Source: Diaphorobacter aerolatus (GTDB lineage: Bacteria; Pseudomonadota; Gammaproteobacteria; Burkholderiales; Burkholderiaceae_C). Taken from it: a stretch of 64,000 bases of DNA. The notes beneath the pieces are model-generated. The model worked only from the letters and a program-made list of their open reading frames with translations, had not been told where the DNA came from and ran no database searches. Shown here piece by piece: positions 7,622-18,709 of this stretch (position 1 is the first letter of the stretch; each line of letters begins with the position of its first letter). The position numbers were made by a program, and so were the translations under genes. Location: contig NZ_CP060783.1 in assembly GCF_014489535.1 (NCBI RefSeq), forward strand, positions 620,001 through 684,000, read 5' to 3'.

Positions 7622-10600
7622 GCCTCTCTTGCTTTTATCATGGCGACGGAACCAAATGGCATCAAAAATGCACCTGCAACTTCTGCAGTTCCTGACACTA
7701 TGGTGGATAATCCAGTCAGCTTTGCTCCCAACGAATATCCCAACGACAAACTTCCCGGATAAGCCCTCATAAGTGCATTGCCTGCAATTCCAGGACCTTT
7801 TGCGATGGCCATTTTTTCTCCACCAATTTTCATGCCCTCCTCGATAGCTTGGGAAGCATTCGGATTTGCATTCGGTATATATTGCTGGACATTACCAAAA
7901 TTTATAGCCTTGGCTAGGGCGCCACCATAATTGTCGGTTAAGTATTTTTGCACACACGGGTCGTTCACCGGAGGCTGGGGTTTTGGAGTCAGAATGCGTA
8001 CATTTTCCAAAGGTATTCCATGAATAAGTCCAAGAGGATCTATAAAACTAAGTGGATTCGCTTTTGCATAACTGTAATTATTTATATCACCATTTAAGCC
8101 AATTGGATCTTGGGTGATGTATCTGATCATTTCTTTTTGATAATATCGATATCGATTGTAATTTAATCCACTTTCCTCATCGTACTGTTGTCCCTGAAAT
8201 CTAAGGGCTGCAATAAGGTTGTGTCAGAGTCTTGAGTAACTATTCCATTTGCATTTGTTTCGACTCTCCATTCGATCGCATTCCTCTGAGTTATTAAATC
8301 CAAAGGGCTACCCAAATGATCGCATCGATATAGATGAAGTTGCCATTGATTAGTATCAGCATCTTTCAAAACTAACTCTTTTAACGCCATGGATTGCATA
8401 TCAATCGGTTTCATCCCCTGTAGCTGTATTTTCTTGAACCTGCTTTTCTTTAATTCGGTTTCTATATCTCCCAGCATTGCAAGAGTTTGAGTGTCCATTG
8501 AAATATCGTGTTGTTCCTTTAGCTTCTGGGCAAGCTTTTTTTTCTGCCCAATTTTATCCCCCTCCAGACGAATCATTGGCACAAACGTATCAGGCTCGTA
8601 GATCGTAAATACCTGCCGCCTATCTTTTTCAGTCAGCACGAGCCTGTCCCCATCCCAGCCAAAGTACGTGGTCTCAACGTCTCCCACAAGCTTGCCGTCC
8701 CCATCTCCTTGCTGCACCTGCTTGACCATTCGCCGCCCGAACGGGTCGTAGTGATAGTTAGCGCCTCGTACGGCATCATCCGATTCAAATCCGTAGCGAA
8801 CCAGCCGGTGGCTGCTGTCATAGATGTAGTGGTGCTGCTCGTTGTTCTTCGCGCGGTGCTTGCGCCGCAGGTTGCCCCACGCGTCGTATCCGTATCGGAA
8901 CTCGCCGTCGTCCAGAATGCGGTTGTCCATCCATCTTGGCTCAGTATGGTTGGATTGGCTTGCGTTCACGTCCCCCAGCAAGTTGAAGTCGCGGTCCTTC
9001 AGGTGCTGCCTTACTGTTTCTTCCCACTGGTCAACGGGAAGATGTGCCTGCTGGTTTTCAAACAGCCGGTTGCCAGCAGGATCGAATTTGTAGTGCTGCA
9101 ATTCAAAGCCCGGCTGGACGGCGCTGATGAGTCTTCCCGCTTTGTCATACCCGTATTGGTGCAGCCCGTTCGCAGTTTCGATTTGCGTGAGTTGGCCAGC
9201 CAGGTCGTAGTGGTGCACGCGATGGAGCGTCTGGTCTTCGCCTATGAGGGGACTGTGGGCCTCCAGGTGCGACAGACGCGACAGGTTGTCGTAGGTCCGG
9301 CTGATTTGCACTTCGCCGAAGGTGCGCCGGGTTTCACGGTGCAGCTTGTCACGCTCGAAGTCGATCAGGGTCTTGCCGCCCAGCACCACGCCGTGCAGGT
9401 GGCCCGAGCCATAGGTTTGCCATTCGATGGATGGCAGGCCTTCGTAGGTTGTGCGGGTTTCGGTGCCGAGTTCATCGAACTGGCGCTCCACGCTGTGCTT
9501 CCAGACTTCGTTGCCTTGTGCATCGCTGATTTGCTGGATCTCTTCTGTAACCCGGCCAAGCGCATCGCGCAGGAACTCCACGCTGATGCGGTTGCTTCCG
9601 ATTTCTGTGTGGTGCCAGGCCTTCGCCATGACGCCGCCTTCGCCATATTGAAAGTGAAGCGTTGATTGAATAACTGCCTCAACCACTTCATCCTCGCGCT
9701 GGCCTCCGCTTCGAATTTGGTTTTGACTTTCGTAGAGCCCTGTCTCGCGCGTTAGCAAGCGCCCCGCTTTGTCATAGGTGAAGCGATGAGTCAGGCCTTC
9801 ATCCCTGCTTGTGGTCACCTCACCAGCCGCATTGAACGTGTAACTCTGAGTGCGCTTGTCAAAGTTGACCTGTCTTGTGAGCCGGTCCATCAAGTCATAC
9901 TCAAACGTTGTATGCGCTCCGTTCTCATTGGTCAGGCGGATCAAGCGGCCAGCGTGGTCATATTCGTAGTGCTGCGTGAGCCCGCCATAGTGATACACCA
10001 ACATTTGCCCAAGGGGGTCGCGCTCAAAGCGTATGGTGTTTCCGTCTGGGCCCGTGACCGCCATCAGATCGCCGGCTGCGCTGTAGTCGTAGCGGGTGGT
10101 TTGACGCGCGGCGTTGGTGTGGGCAACGATGCGACCTTGTACGTCGTATTCATTCGCAAAGCCCGAGCCTTCTTCGCCTTGCGTACTGATGAGCTGGCCC
10201 CAGCGGTCATAGCGATAGCGCGTGGTGCTGCCTGAGCAATCGCTGTAGCGGATCAGTTGCTCTGCCGTATTCCAGGTGAGGTGTTTTTCGCCGCCTCGGG
10301 CGTCCTGGACAACGCTGGGTTGCGCGCTCCGCTCGTCGGGGTAAACATACCGGGTTGTGTTTCCAAGCGCATCACTCGTGCTGGCCGTGCGGCCCTGGTC
10401 ATCGTAGACAAACCGCGTGGTCATGCCGCTGGCGCTACGGCTTTGAACCATCTGGCCTTGCGCGTTGTAGTCCCAGCGGCTTTGGGATCCATCCGGCAGC
10501 GTCACCGATAGCAGTGCACCCGTCGCCACATCCAGTTCAAAACTTGTTTCACGTCCCAGTGCATCGATGCTGGCGGTAAGCCGGCCACTCGCATCAAACC

Positions 10601-11804
10601 GGCTTTGCGTCGTTGAGCCATCTGCCTGCTCAATCCTTACCACTCTTCGCAAGCCTGCTTGTCCTTCAAAGTGATAGGTTTTTCTGCGCCCAAGGCTGTC
10701 CGTCACCGTTGCCGAATCCGGGTGGTAGTCGAACCGGTAAGACAGTGAGCCTGGACGGTGCTGTCCCACTACTTTGCCTGTTTCGTTATATGCGTAGGTG
10801 ACAGGCTCACGCCCAGCGTATGCGTGCGCCACCATGCGGCCCGGAAGCTCCGTGTGATATTGAAAGCTGCGCTGCAGGCTGCCATCGCGGCCATATACCG
10901 CGACCAGTTCCCCGCGCGGGTTGTATTCGTAGCGCACCAGCAGTTGGGGTAGGGGCTGAGCGCCGTGCGGGTCGGTATCCTGTGGATCGTAGGTCAGATG
11001 CACGGCCATCAGGCGCATGCCGCTGTCTGCTCCCCAGCCCTTCAGGCCGTCGTTGGCGATATGAGCCAGTTGCTTCAGCTCCAGCCGGTATTGCCTGCCA
11101 ACGCCGTCTTGCACGGCGTTCATCCATCCCGCCGCATTGCGCGCGATTTTCTTGACGTGGCCAAAGCGATCAGCCGTGCCAAGAAGATGAAGACGCGTGT
11201 TGTCGATTTCTGCTTGCGGCGGTTGTGGCCCGAATATCCACCAAGGCCCTAACGCATCGTTGGTGACAAAGAAAAGCGATGCATTGCGGCGGTCATCCAG
11301 ATGCAATGCGAGCCATGCCATGTTCAAGCGTGCCATGGGCAGTTCGGGGATTTCGTCGAGGCACTCAAGGCCGCCACGTACTATCCACAGGTTCTCGCTA
11401 CGGCTGAAAGCGGCCATGCCAGCAGAAAGAGGATCGAACCGGATGCTGCGGCCTTTGCTGTCGTTGAGCGTCAGCTGTGTAGCGGACTGCTGCAGCGACA
11501 CCTCATCAGGTAACCACCAACCGGGGCCAAGCAATCCAACGGGCGCGGGAGTGTCGGTCTGATAACTTGAATAGTCGCGTGACACCACAAAAGGCAAAGG
11601 TCCCGGCAACGCAACATCGATTTCGTTGGTCTGAACCTTTGCACCAAGCATGGCGTTCACCGGGTTGCCATCCGACACGCCCCTGGGGCAGGTGGAGCAG
11701 GCCACCCCTCCTGAAGTGCCGATATAGACGGTGCGCGAACCCTGCGTGATCGGTCCGCCTTTTAAAGTCATGTCCGTCTGACGCGCTGCTGGTAATCCTG
11801 TCAT
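7603..11804 (-). CDS. Rhs repeat protein with variable C-terminal toxin domain (single-base frameshift)
   Basis: A polymorphic toxin of about 1400 residues once one base is restored. The N terminus resembles the second half of a PAAR domain ([20 protein letters not shown]) and the linker [21 protein letters not shown]. Next come many YD repeats ([28 protein letters not shown]) that form the cocoon, and the conserved core end [12 protein letters not shown] ... [21 protein letters not shown] ... [10 protein letters not shown] ... DPLGL. The last 140 residues (7603-8025) are the variable toxin; it is AT-rich, with a Gly/Ala-rich stretch, and matches no nuclease I know. At 8205-8207 GGG must be GGGG on this strand to join the frames; as written, the protein ends early at 8163 and loses the toxin. 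Confidence 0.88.
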
Positions 11805-11846
11805 TTCTCATCCTCTCTTCTGATCTTGCTTTTCTCTTTTGGTTTT

Positions 11847-14655
11847 TCAGAACGTCATCATCGGTACGCCCGACTTGGGCGCACTGACCGGCGCCGAAGG
11901 GGAGGCTGCCCCATCAATCCACCCGTCATGTTCAAAGCCCCGGCGATCGCGCTGAGCTTGCCATTGCCTGCACCCATGGAGTTGGCGAGGCCGGCGACCT
12001 TGCCCGCCGCGCTCAGCGCTCCCCCGAGTGCCGAATTGCCGCCCCCGAGCATCGCGCCTGCTGCGCCTGCCAAGCCGCCGAGGCCTCCACCGCCAGCGCC
12101 CATGAGACCGCCCACGGCTCCGGCCAAGCCACCAAGGCCGCCCATGCCGCCGCCCATTCCGCCCATCCCGCCGAGGCCACCCATTCCACCCATGCCGCCC
12201 ATTGCACCACCGCCAGTATCCGAGGCCACAAAGGAGTTGCCACCGGGCGGCCCGCCTGCGCCTGCGGGAGCGCCAGCCCCACCACCCGCTTCACCGCCCG
12301 CTCCATCACCAGCCCCTCCGCGTTCTCCTTCACCTTCACCGCCTCCCTCCTTGCCGTCCTCCTTGGGCGTGGCTGGCGGCGTTTTGCTCGCGCCACAGTT
12401 CCACTGCACCATGCCGGCATCGCCATTGAGTTCCTTCTCGGCCTGCAGCTCGATGTGCGCGCCCTTGAGATAAATCCCGCCATCGCTTTTGAGCACGATC
12501 TTCGCCTTGCCGCAGACCAGTTCAAAGTGATCGCCCACCGTGTGCACGGATACCTTGCCGACGTTCTCCTCCTTGCGCTCACCCACCTTGAACTCCACCT
12601 TCTTGCCGATGGTGGCGGTATAGGTCTGACCCACCATCAGGCTCTTGCTCATGCCCACCTGGCTCGCCTGCATCAGGCCTACGAGCGAGTTCATCGCCAG
12701 GCCCACATTTCGGCTGTAGGCAAAGCCGATGTTCATCATCTTGGCAATGCCGGTGTTCTCCATGTAGGTGATGCCGATGGTCTCCTTCTTGTTCTTGCCA
12801 ATGTCGATGGTCTCGTTCTTCCCGACATCTTCCGTGCGGTTGTCCCCAATCGAGATCTTCTCGTCGTGATCCACCCGCTCCTTGCGGTTCTGGTGAATCG
12901 TGATGGTCTCATCCAGATCCACTTCCTCGGTGCGCCACCCGTGCACGTTGATCTTCTCGTTGCGATCCACGATCTCCGTGCGGTCGCGGTGAATCGTGTT
13001 GAACTCATCCCGGTCGATCACCTTGCGCCGGTCGTTGCCCACCCACTTGTCCTCGTCGTGCTCGACCTCCGTGAGCTGGTCCTTCTGCGCGTGCAGCCAC
13101 AGTTGCTCCTCGCCCTTCTTGTCCTCAAAGCGCAGCGCGTTGGCATCGCCCGCACCGTTCTTCATGCCCGCGCCGCCCGCACCACCGCGGCTGGAGTGGG
13201 TCTTGATGCCCGACTGCGTCTTGTTGGCCGGTAAGTCCCACGGCGGCATCTGCATGGCGTTGTAGACCCGGCCCGTGATGATCGGGTAGTCCGGATCACC
13301 GTTCAAAAAGTCCACGATCACTTCCTGCCCGATGCGCGGCACGTGCATGGAGCCGTAGTTCGCGCCCGCCCAGGTCTGGCTCACGCGAATCCAGCAGCTC
13401 GAGTTCTCGTCGTTCTTCCCGTAGCGGTCCCAGTGGAATTGCACCTTCACGCGGCCATACGGGTCGGTGTAGATTTCTTCGCCTGCGGGGCCGGTGATGA
13501 CCGCCGTCTGCGGGCCTGTGGTGTGCGGCTTGGGGGTCGTGCGCTGGCTGCGATATGGAACCGATTTGGGGATGACGCTGAAACTGATGCGGTACGTGGT
13601 CGGGCTGTCGATGCCCGCGCGCTTGGCAGCGCCCGAGCCTCCTGCTCCATCGCTTCGGCGCACGTTCTCTTCAAACCGGTAATACGCCGACTCGATCAGA
13701 TATTCCTTGTTCTGATCGGCTCTGGGGTATTTGCTGAAGGTGAACAGGTAGCCCGGTGCGATGTTGCGCGCATTGCCTTCGCCCTGGGCGACTTCGCGCT
13801 GGGCTTTTTGCTGTTCGATGCGCACGCGTGCGTAGTTCTCGCCGTCGCCCGCATCGGTGTAGCCACCGGGCCAGTCGTAGAGTTCGCGACTGTCCTCGGG
13901 TGGCCTGCGGGCTGCTGTTGCCTGGTCTCGAGCAAGGCCTTGGGCTTCTCGAAATCGTAGTCGTCCGATGCGAAGTGGCCGGAAGCGATATCTTCGGCAA
14001 AGCGCCAATCGTCAATGAAGTCGACGCTGTGGATGTTCGCAGCCCGGTTGCCGGGGTAATAGGAAATGGTGGTCGGTCCGTTGGGAAGAGGGCCGTGGCT
14101 TCCGATGTCATCCGCCAGCACCAGCTTGTGGCTTCCCATGCTGTGCTCAAAGAAGAAATAGCCGCCCTCGGCTTCAAGCAGGCGTGAGATGAAATTGAAA
14201 TCAGTCTCGCCGTACTGGACCATATAGTCCCACGCGCGATAGCTGCCGACGAGCCGGTCATCAATCGTGAAACCGTAGGGGCCCAGCACTTCCTTGATGA
14301 TGTCCGGCACCTTCTTGAACTGGAAGATCTTGAAGTCCGAGCGCCGCGTCGCATGCCAGAGCCAGGGGCGCAGCACCCCTTCATATGCGTAAAAATCACC
14401 ATCGCGCCCTATGTACGAGAACTGCGTTACCTGCCCGGAGAGAAACCGCTTATCGCTGCCTGCCGATTCGGTTGTGAGATCGATCTCGATGGACATGTCC
14501 TTGCCCAGCAAACTCCTGGCGGCAATCGACGAATTCTGGCTGATCACGCGAACCCGGTATTCAAACAATCGCGAGATCTGCTCACTGCCCTCCAATGAGC
14601 GGAATTCCAGTTCCTCACCCAGCGGACTGTGGGCAACGAAGGTTCTGTTGGACAT
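11847..14655 (-). CDS. vgrG: VgrG / type VI secretion tip protein (two single-base frameshifts)
   Basis: Spike protein of the type VI secretion tube, about 936 residues when restored. The start at 14655 (MSNRTFVAHSPLGEELEF) has GGAG upstream. The gp27-like part runs to about residue 330, then the OB-fold and gp5-like region (GEEIYTDPYGRVKVQFHWDR, CWIRVSQTWAGANYGSMHVPRIGQEVIVDFLNGDPD) and beta-helix repeats (NRTEDVGKNETIDIGKNKKETIG). The last 130 or so residues form a Gly/Met/Ala-rich tail. GGG at 13898-13900 and CCCC at 11909-11912 each lack one base; with both restored the end reads SAPVSAPKSGVPMMTF and stops at 11847. It precedes the Rhs gene by 43 bases, so it is probably its carrier. No other T6SS genes are present. 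Confidence 0.9.
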
Positions 14656-15021
14656 GGAAACTCCATCGAGAAATAGTTTTAGATAGTTTTCATAAATACT
14701 ATGCGTAACTCTGGTTACCAGCAACACATGTTCCAACACGTTATACGGGAAGACTCGGCTTTTAGACCCGCAACAGATCAGGTTTCACTTTCGTGCGAGG
14801 GGAAACGTATGAATTGTTAAAAATCATGCTCAAACACGAGTGCTCTAACAATAGTGTCTGTCCAGGTGACGAATGCCTCATTCGCTACAGGCTTTTTACT
14901 GCTTGAGAGGCAATTTTTCAGCGCTACACTCGGGCCGAAGTGAGCCGCAGTCGCGTTGATTTCCACTGCGCTCGCACCAAAGCCACGCGCTGGCTGGTTG
15001 TGCAACATAGGAGGACCGCCG
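14656..15021. promoter_or_regulatory. Divergent intergenic region vgrG / universal stress protein
   Basis: 366 bases without a credible gene. They must hold promoters for both divergent genes. The part next to vgrG is AT-rich; I could not assign a definite -35/-10 pair or operator. Confidence 0.4.
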
Positions 15022-15888
15022 ATGAACACCCCAGACACCGTATATGCCTGCATCGACGGACTCGATGCGACCGCGTCCGTAATCGATAGTGCCGCATGGT
15101 CTGCTCGGCGGTTGCATGCGCCGATCACGTTGCTCCATGCGCTGGAACGCCCTGACCCGCTGCCGCCCGTGGGTGACTACAGCGGGCTGATCGGCGTGGG
15201 CGCGCAGGAGGTGCTGCTGCAGCGCCTCAACGAGCTTGACGAAGAGCGCGCCAAGATCGCGCATCAGGCCGCGCATCAGATGATCGAACAGGCGCTCAAG
15301 CACATCGATCCCGAGAGCGTTCCCGCGCTGCATACCTATATCAAGGATGGCAATCTGACGGACGTGTTGCTGGAGCAGGAGCCCACCGCGCGCCTGTTCG
15401 TGCTCGGCAAGGGCTACTGCGCGACGGTCGCGCGCAAGCTGCGGCTTGATCACCGCGTGGAGAGCGTGATCCGTAGCGTGAAGCAGCCAGTGCTGGTGAT
15501 CACGGCTGGGAGCTTTGTTGCACCGACTCAGTTCGTCGTCGCGTTTGACGGCAGTCCTACCTCGATGCGCGCGGTGCAGGCGGTCGCGCGCAGTCCGCTT
15601 CTGCGGGGGATGGCGGCGAGTCTGGTGATGGCGGGCGAGCCGACCACCGACATGCTGGAGCAGCTCCGTATCGCGCAGGAACTGCTCGACACTTCAGGAT
15701 TCAAGGTGACGACCAAGATCGTTGCAGGCGTACCCGAAGAAGCGATTCCGGCATTTCTTTCGACCCGCGCAGACGCCTTTCTGGTGCTCGGTGCCTACGG
15801 ACATTCACGCATCCGCCAATTGATCGTCGGCAGCACCACGACCACACTGCTGCGCCTGAGCACGGTTCCCGTGCTGGTGCTGCGCTGA
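15022..15888 (+). CDS. Universal stress protein with tandem UspA domains
   Basis: 288 residues. The start at 15022 is set by AGGAGG about 10 bases upstream (the frame is open further 5' without a better site). Two UspA domains are visible: the first begins DTVYACIDGLDATASVIDSAAW, the second near residue 170 begins TQFVVAFDGSPTSMRAVQAV. The second ends LGAYGHSRIRQLIVGSTTTTLL, the G-x2-G-x9-G(S/T) nucleotide-binding pattern, so it probably binds ATP. It is a cytoplasmic stress protein of unknown exact role. Single gene, no operon partner; the neighbour downstream converges on it. Confidence 0.9.
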   Translation: MNTPDTVYACIDGLDATASVIDSAAWSARRLHAPITLLHALERPDPLPPVGDYSGLIGVGAQEVLLQRLNELDEERAKIAHQAAHQMIEQALKHIDPESVPALHTYIKDGNLTDVLLEQEPTARLFVLGKGYCATVARKLRLDHRVESVIRSVKQPVLVITAGSFVAPTQFVVAFDGSPTSMRAVQAVARSPLLRGMAASLVMAGEPTTDMLEQLRIAQELLDTSGFKVTTKIVAGVPEEAIPAFLSTRADAFLVLGAYGHSRIRQLIVGSTTTTLLRLSTVPVLVLR

Positions 15889-15907
15889 ACACCGGAACAA
15901 TCGGGAG

Positions 15908-16804
15908 CTATCCGCCGCGTAGAAACGGCAGCGCCGCTTCCAGCAACGGTCCGGGCGCTTCTTCGGCGATGTAGTGCCCGCATGGCAAGGTGTGGCCTTG
16001 TACGTTGGTTGCCACGTTCTGCCATTCCTTGAGCGGATCGAAGCAGCGATGAACCACGCCCTGCTCGCCCCACAGCACGAGCGTGGGCACATCGAGCAGG
16101 TGACCGGCCTCGATGTCGTCGCGATCATGTTCGAGGTCGATGTCCGCCGAGGCGCGATAGTCTTCGCACAGGGCCTGCGCTGCGCCCGGCAAGGCCATGC
16201 AGCGCTCGTATTCGGCCAGCGCGCGCAGGTCGAACGGTGCGAGACCGGCACTGCGCCCGCCAATCACGTCACGCACATAGGCAGCAGGATTCGCGTTGAT
16301 CAGGCGCTCCGGCAACGGCGACTTCTGGATCAAAAAGAACCAGTGCCAGTAGGCGCGCGCGAATTCGTCCGTCGTGTTTGCATACATGGCGAGTGTTGGC
16401 GCGATGTCCAGCAAGACCATGCGCTCGACCGAGCCAGCATGATCCAGCGCGAGCCGATGCGCCACGCGCGCACCACGGTCGTGCGCCATTACCTTGAAGC
16501 GCTCATGCCCGAAATGCTGCATCACCTGCAACATGTCGCGCGCCATCACCCGCTTGCTGTAGTCGGCACTTCGCGCTCCGCCATTGGGCTTGGACGAATC
16601 GCCATAACCACGCAAATCCGCCATCACCAACGTGAAATGCCTGGCAAGTTCGGGAGCCACCTTGTGCCAGATGGCCGACGTCTGCGGATGCCCGTGCAGC
16701 AGAAGCAATGCAGGCCCCTGGCCGCCGGTGAGCGCGTGAATGAAGATGCCATCTCCGGCAGGAATCAGTTCACTCCGAAATTCGGGAAAAAGTTCTGGAT
16801 GCAT
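15908..16804 (-). CDS. Alpha/beta hydrolase, haloacetate dehalogenase / epoxide hydrolase type
   Basis: 298 residues with the alpha/beta-hydrolase pattern: LLLLHGHPQTSAIWHKVAPEL (oxyanion region), MADLRGYGDSSKP, then VMAHDRGARVAHRLALDH, in which the nucleophile is Asp (about residue 108) and not Ser. An Asp nucleophile with HDRGAR is characteristic of haloacetate dehalogenases and related epoxide hydrolases. A C-terminal His is present in LPCGHYIAEEAP. Signal peptide absent, so cytoplasmic. Substrate cannot be decided from sequence; fluoroacetate/haloacetate dehalogenase-like is the closest label. Intact. Confidence 0.83.
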   Translation of the reverse strand: MHPELFPEFRSELIPAGDGIFIHALTGGQGPALLLLHGHPQTSAIWHKVAPELARHFTLVMADLRGYGDSSKPNGGARSADYSKRVMARDMLQVMQHFGHERFKVMAHDRGARVAHRLALDHAGSVERMVLLDIAPTLAMYANTTDEFARAYWHWFFLIQKSPLPERLINANPAAYVRDVIGGRSAGLAPFDLRALAEYERCMALPGAAQALCEDYRASADIDLEHDRDDIEAGHLLDVPTLVLWGEQGVVHRCFDPLKEWQNVATNVQGHTLPCGHYIAEEAPGPLLEAALPFLRGG

Positions 16805-16848
16805 GTTCCATCATAGGCACAGTCTCCATTCAACGAACTTAACTTCGC

Positions 16849-17014
16849 TCAAGCTGGGCCACCGTTGCCGAACGCCTCGGCGCAGAAGCGAAGGATCTGG
16901 TCTCCCAGCCAGTGCTCGTCGGTATCGAAGTGCGCCATGATGGAGACATGGTTATGGTCGGCGAGCGTGAGGTGCAAGGGTGCCTTTCCCCGAGTCACGC
17001 CGCCGCGAGCCTCC
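16849..17014 (-). pseudogene. C-terminal fragment of an alpha/beta hydrolase-like protein
   Basis: Directly after the yejF stop codon, in another frame, an open stretch reads APLHLTLADHNHVSIMAHFD, then TDEHWLGDQILRFCAEAFG, and stops at 16849. The H-N-H and the following helix look like the catalytic His end of an alpha/beta hydrolase or esterase. There is no start codon with a ribosome site and no N-terminal part. It is most likely the 3' end of a deleted gene. Confidence 0.5.
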
Positions 17015-17016
17015 GC

Positions 17017-18702
17017 TCACCCATCCACCCGGGCGGCCGCAACCAGCTTCTGCGTATATGGATGCCTGGGCGCATCCAGCACGTCGGTCACCGAGCCGCT
17101 CTCCAGGATCTTGCCGTCCTTCATCACGATCACTCGGTGTGCCATGGCGCGGACCACGGCGACGTCGTGCGTGATGAGCAGATAGGAAAGCCGATGCTCC
17201 TTCTGAAGGCGTTGCAGAAGGCTCAGCACCTGCTGCTGAATGGTGACGTCCAGCGCGCTGGTGGGCTCGTCGAGTACCAGTAGTCGGGGCTCGACGATCA
17301 ATGCACGCGCAATGGCCAGGCGTTGGCGTTGGCCGCCCGAGAACTCGTGCGGATAGCGCAGAAGCAGTCCGGGAAATTGCGCATCGGTCAGGCCGACGTC
17401 GGTGAGCATCTGAATCACGCGTTCGCGGCGCTGGGTTTCGGTGAGTTGTGCCGCGTGCACCTTGAGGCCCTCACCGACGATCTCCTCGACGGTCATGCGC
17501 GGCGACAGGGAGGAGAACGGGTCCTGAAACACCACCTGCACATGCCGCCTGAGCGCCTTGTTGTGGACGTTGTTGCGCTCCGCGGGTTGCTGCCAGTGCT
17601 GGTGGGCGATCTCCATCTCGCCCGAGAACGGCAGCAGGCCGAGCATGGCCTGCGCGAGCGTGGATTTGCCCGAGCCGGATTCGCCTACCACGCCGAGCGT
17701 CTGGGCCGCCGGAAGCACGAACTGCGCATGTTCGACCGCGTTGAACCGGCCCTTGCGAAACCAGCCGCGAATGCCCGGCAGCGGCACGGGGTAGCTCACC
17801 GTCAGATCGTTGACCTGCGCGGCGATGTCGCCCACCGGGTTTGACTCGTCCACCTCGATCACGTCGCGCACCGGCGCACTGCCGATCAGGCGTTGCGTGT
17901 AGGGGTGCTGCGGGTTGCTGAAAATGTCTTCGACCGGCCCCTGCTCCACCAACACGCCGCGCTCCATCACGGCCACGTGATCGGCGAAACGTCGCACCAG
18001 CACCAGATCGTGCGTGATCAGCAACACCGCCATACCGGTCTGGCGCTGCAGGTCGGAGAGCAGGTCCAGAATCTGGCCGCGCAGGGTCACGTCGAGTGCG
18101 GTGGTGGGCTCATCGGCCAGCAGCAGACGTGGCTTGCTCGCCAACGCCATGGCAATCATCGCGCGCTGCCTCTGGCCTCCCGAGAGCTGGTGCGGGAACG
18201 CGGCCGCGCGCCGCCCGGGCTCCGGGATGCCGGTGCTCGCGAGCAGCTCTATCGCCTGGTCATGGGCCTGCTGACGGGTCAGCGCCTGCTTGAGCTGCAG
18301 GACCTCGGCGATCTGCTCGCCCACCGTCATGAGCGGGTTCAGCGCGGTCATCGGCTCCTGGAAGATCATGGCAATGTCGCCACCGCGCACGCCGCGCAAC
18401 TCGCGTTCGCTCAGCCCGAGCAGATCGCGACCATTGAACATCGCCTGACCGGAGATATCGGCATCGCTTGCCAGCCGCAACAACGAAAGCGCGGTAATGG
18501 TCTTGCCGGAGCCTGACTCGCCGACCAGCGCGAGTTTCTCGCCGGCAGCCACGTCGAAACTTACGCCGCGCACGACCTCCTTGTCGCCAAATCGCACATG
18601 CAGGTCCCGCACCGAGAGCAGCGGTGTCCGGGCGTCGGCAGGGGTGGTGTCAGTGGCGCGCATCGGGTTCGTCGAATCGGAAATGGGAGGATTGGCAGCC
18701 AT
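17017..18702 (-). CDS. yejF: Peptide ABC transporter, double ATP-binding protein YejF
   Basis: 561 residues with two complete ABC ATPase halves, as usual for YejF. Half 1 has Walker [16 protein letters not shown] and signature [19 protein letters not shown] with [13 protein letters not shown]. Half 2 has [34 protein letters not shown] and [14 protein letters not shown]. Start at ATG 18702 (MAANPPI), seven bases after the yejE stop. It powers uptake of oligopeptides (microcin C in E. coli) through YejB-YejE with the YejA receptor. Last gene of the minus-strand yej set. Confidence 0.92.
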   Translation of the reverse strand: MAANPPISDSTNPMRATDTTPADARTPLLSVRDLHVRFGDKEVVRGVSFDVAAGEKLALVGESGSGKTITALSLLRLASDADISGQAMFNGRDLLGLSERELRGVRGGDIAMIFQEPMTALNPLMTVGEQIAEVLQLKQALTRQQAHDQAIELLASTGIPEPGRRAAAFPHQLSGGQRQRAMIAMALASKPRLLLADEPTTALDVTLRGQILDLLSDLQRQTGMAVLLITHDLVLVRRFADHVAVMERGVLVEQGPVEDIFSNPQHPYTQRLIGSAPVRDVIEVDESNPVGDIAAQVNDLTVSYPVPLPGIRGWFRKGRFNAVEHAQFVLPAAQTLGVVGESGSGKSTLAQAMLGLLPFSGEMEIAHQHWQQPAERNNVHNKALRRHVQVVFQDPFSSLSPRMTVEEIVGEGLKVHAAQLTETQRRERVIQMLTDVGLTDAQFPGLLLRYPHEFSGGQRQRLAIARALIVEPRLLVLDEPTSALDVTIQQQVLSLLQRLQKEHRLSYLLITHDVAVVRAMAHRVIVMKDGKILESGSVTDVLDAPRHPYTQKLVAAARVDG

Positions 18703-18709
18703 GGCGTGA

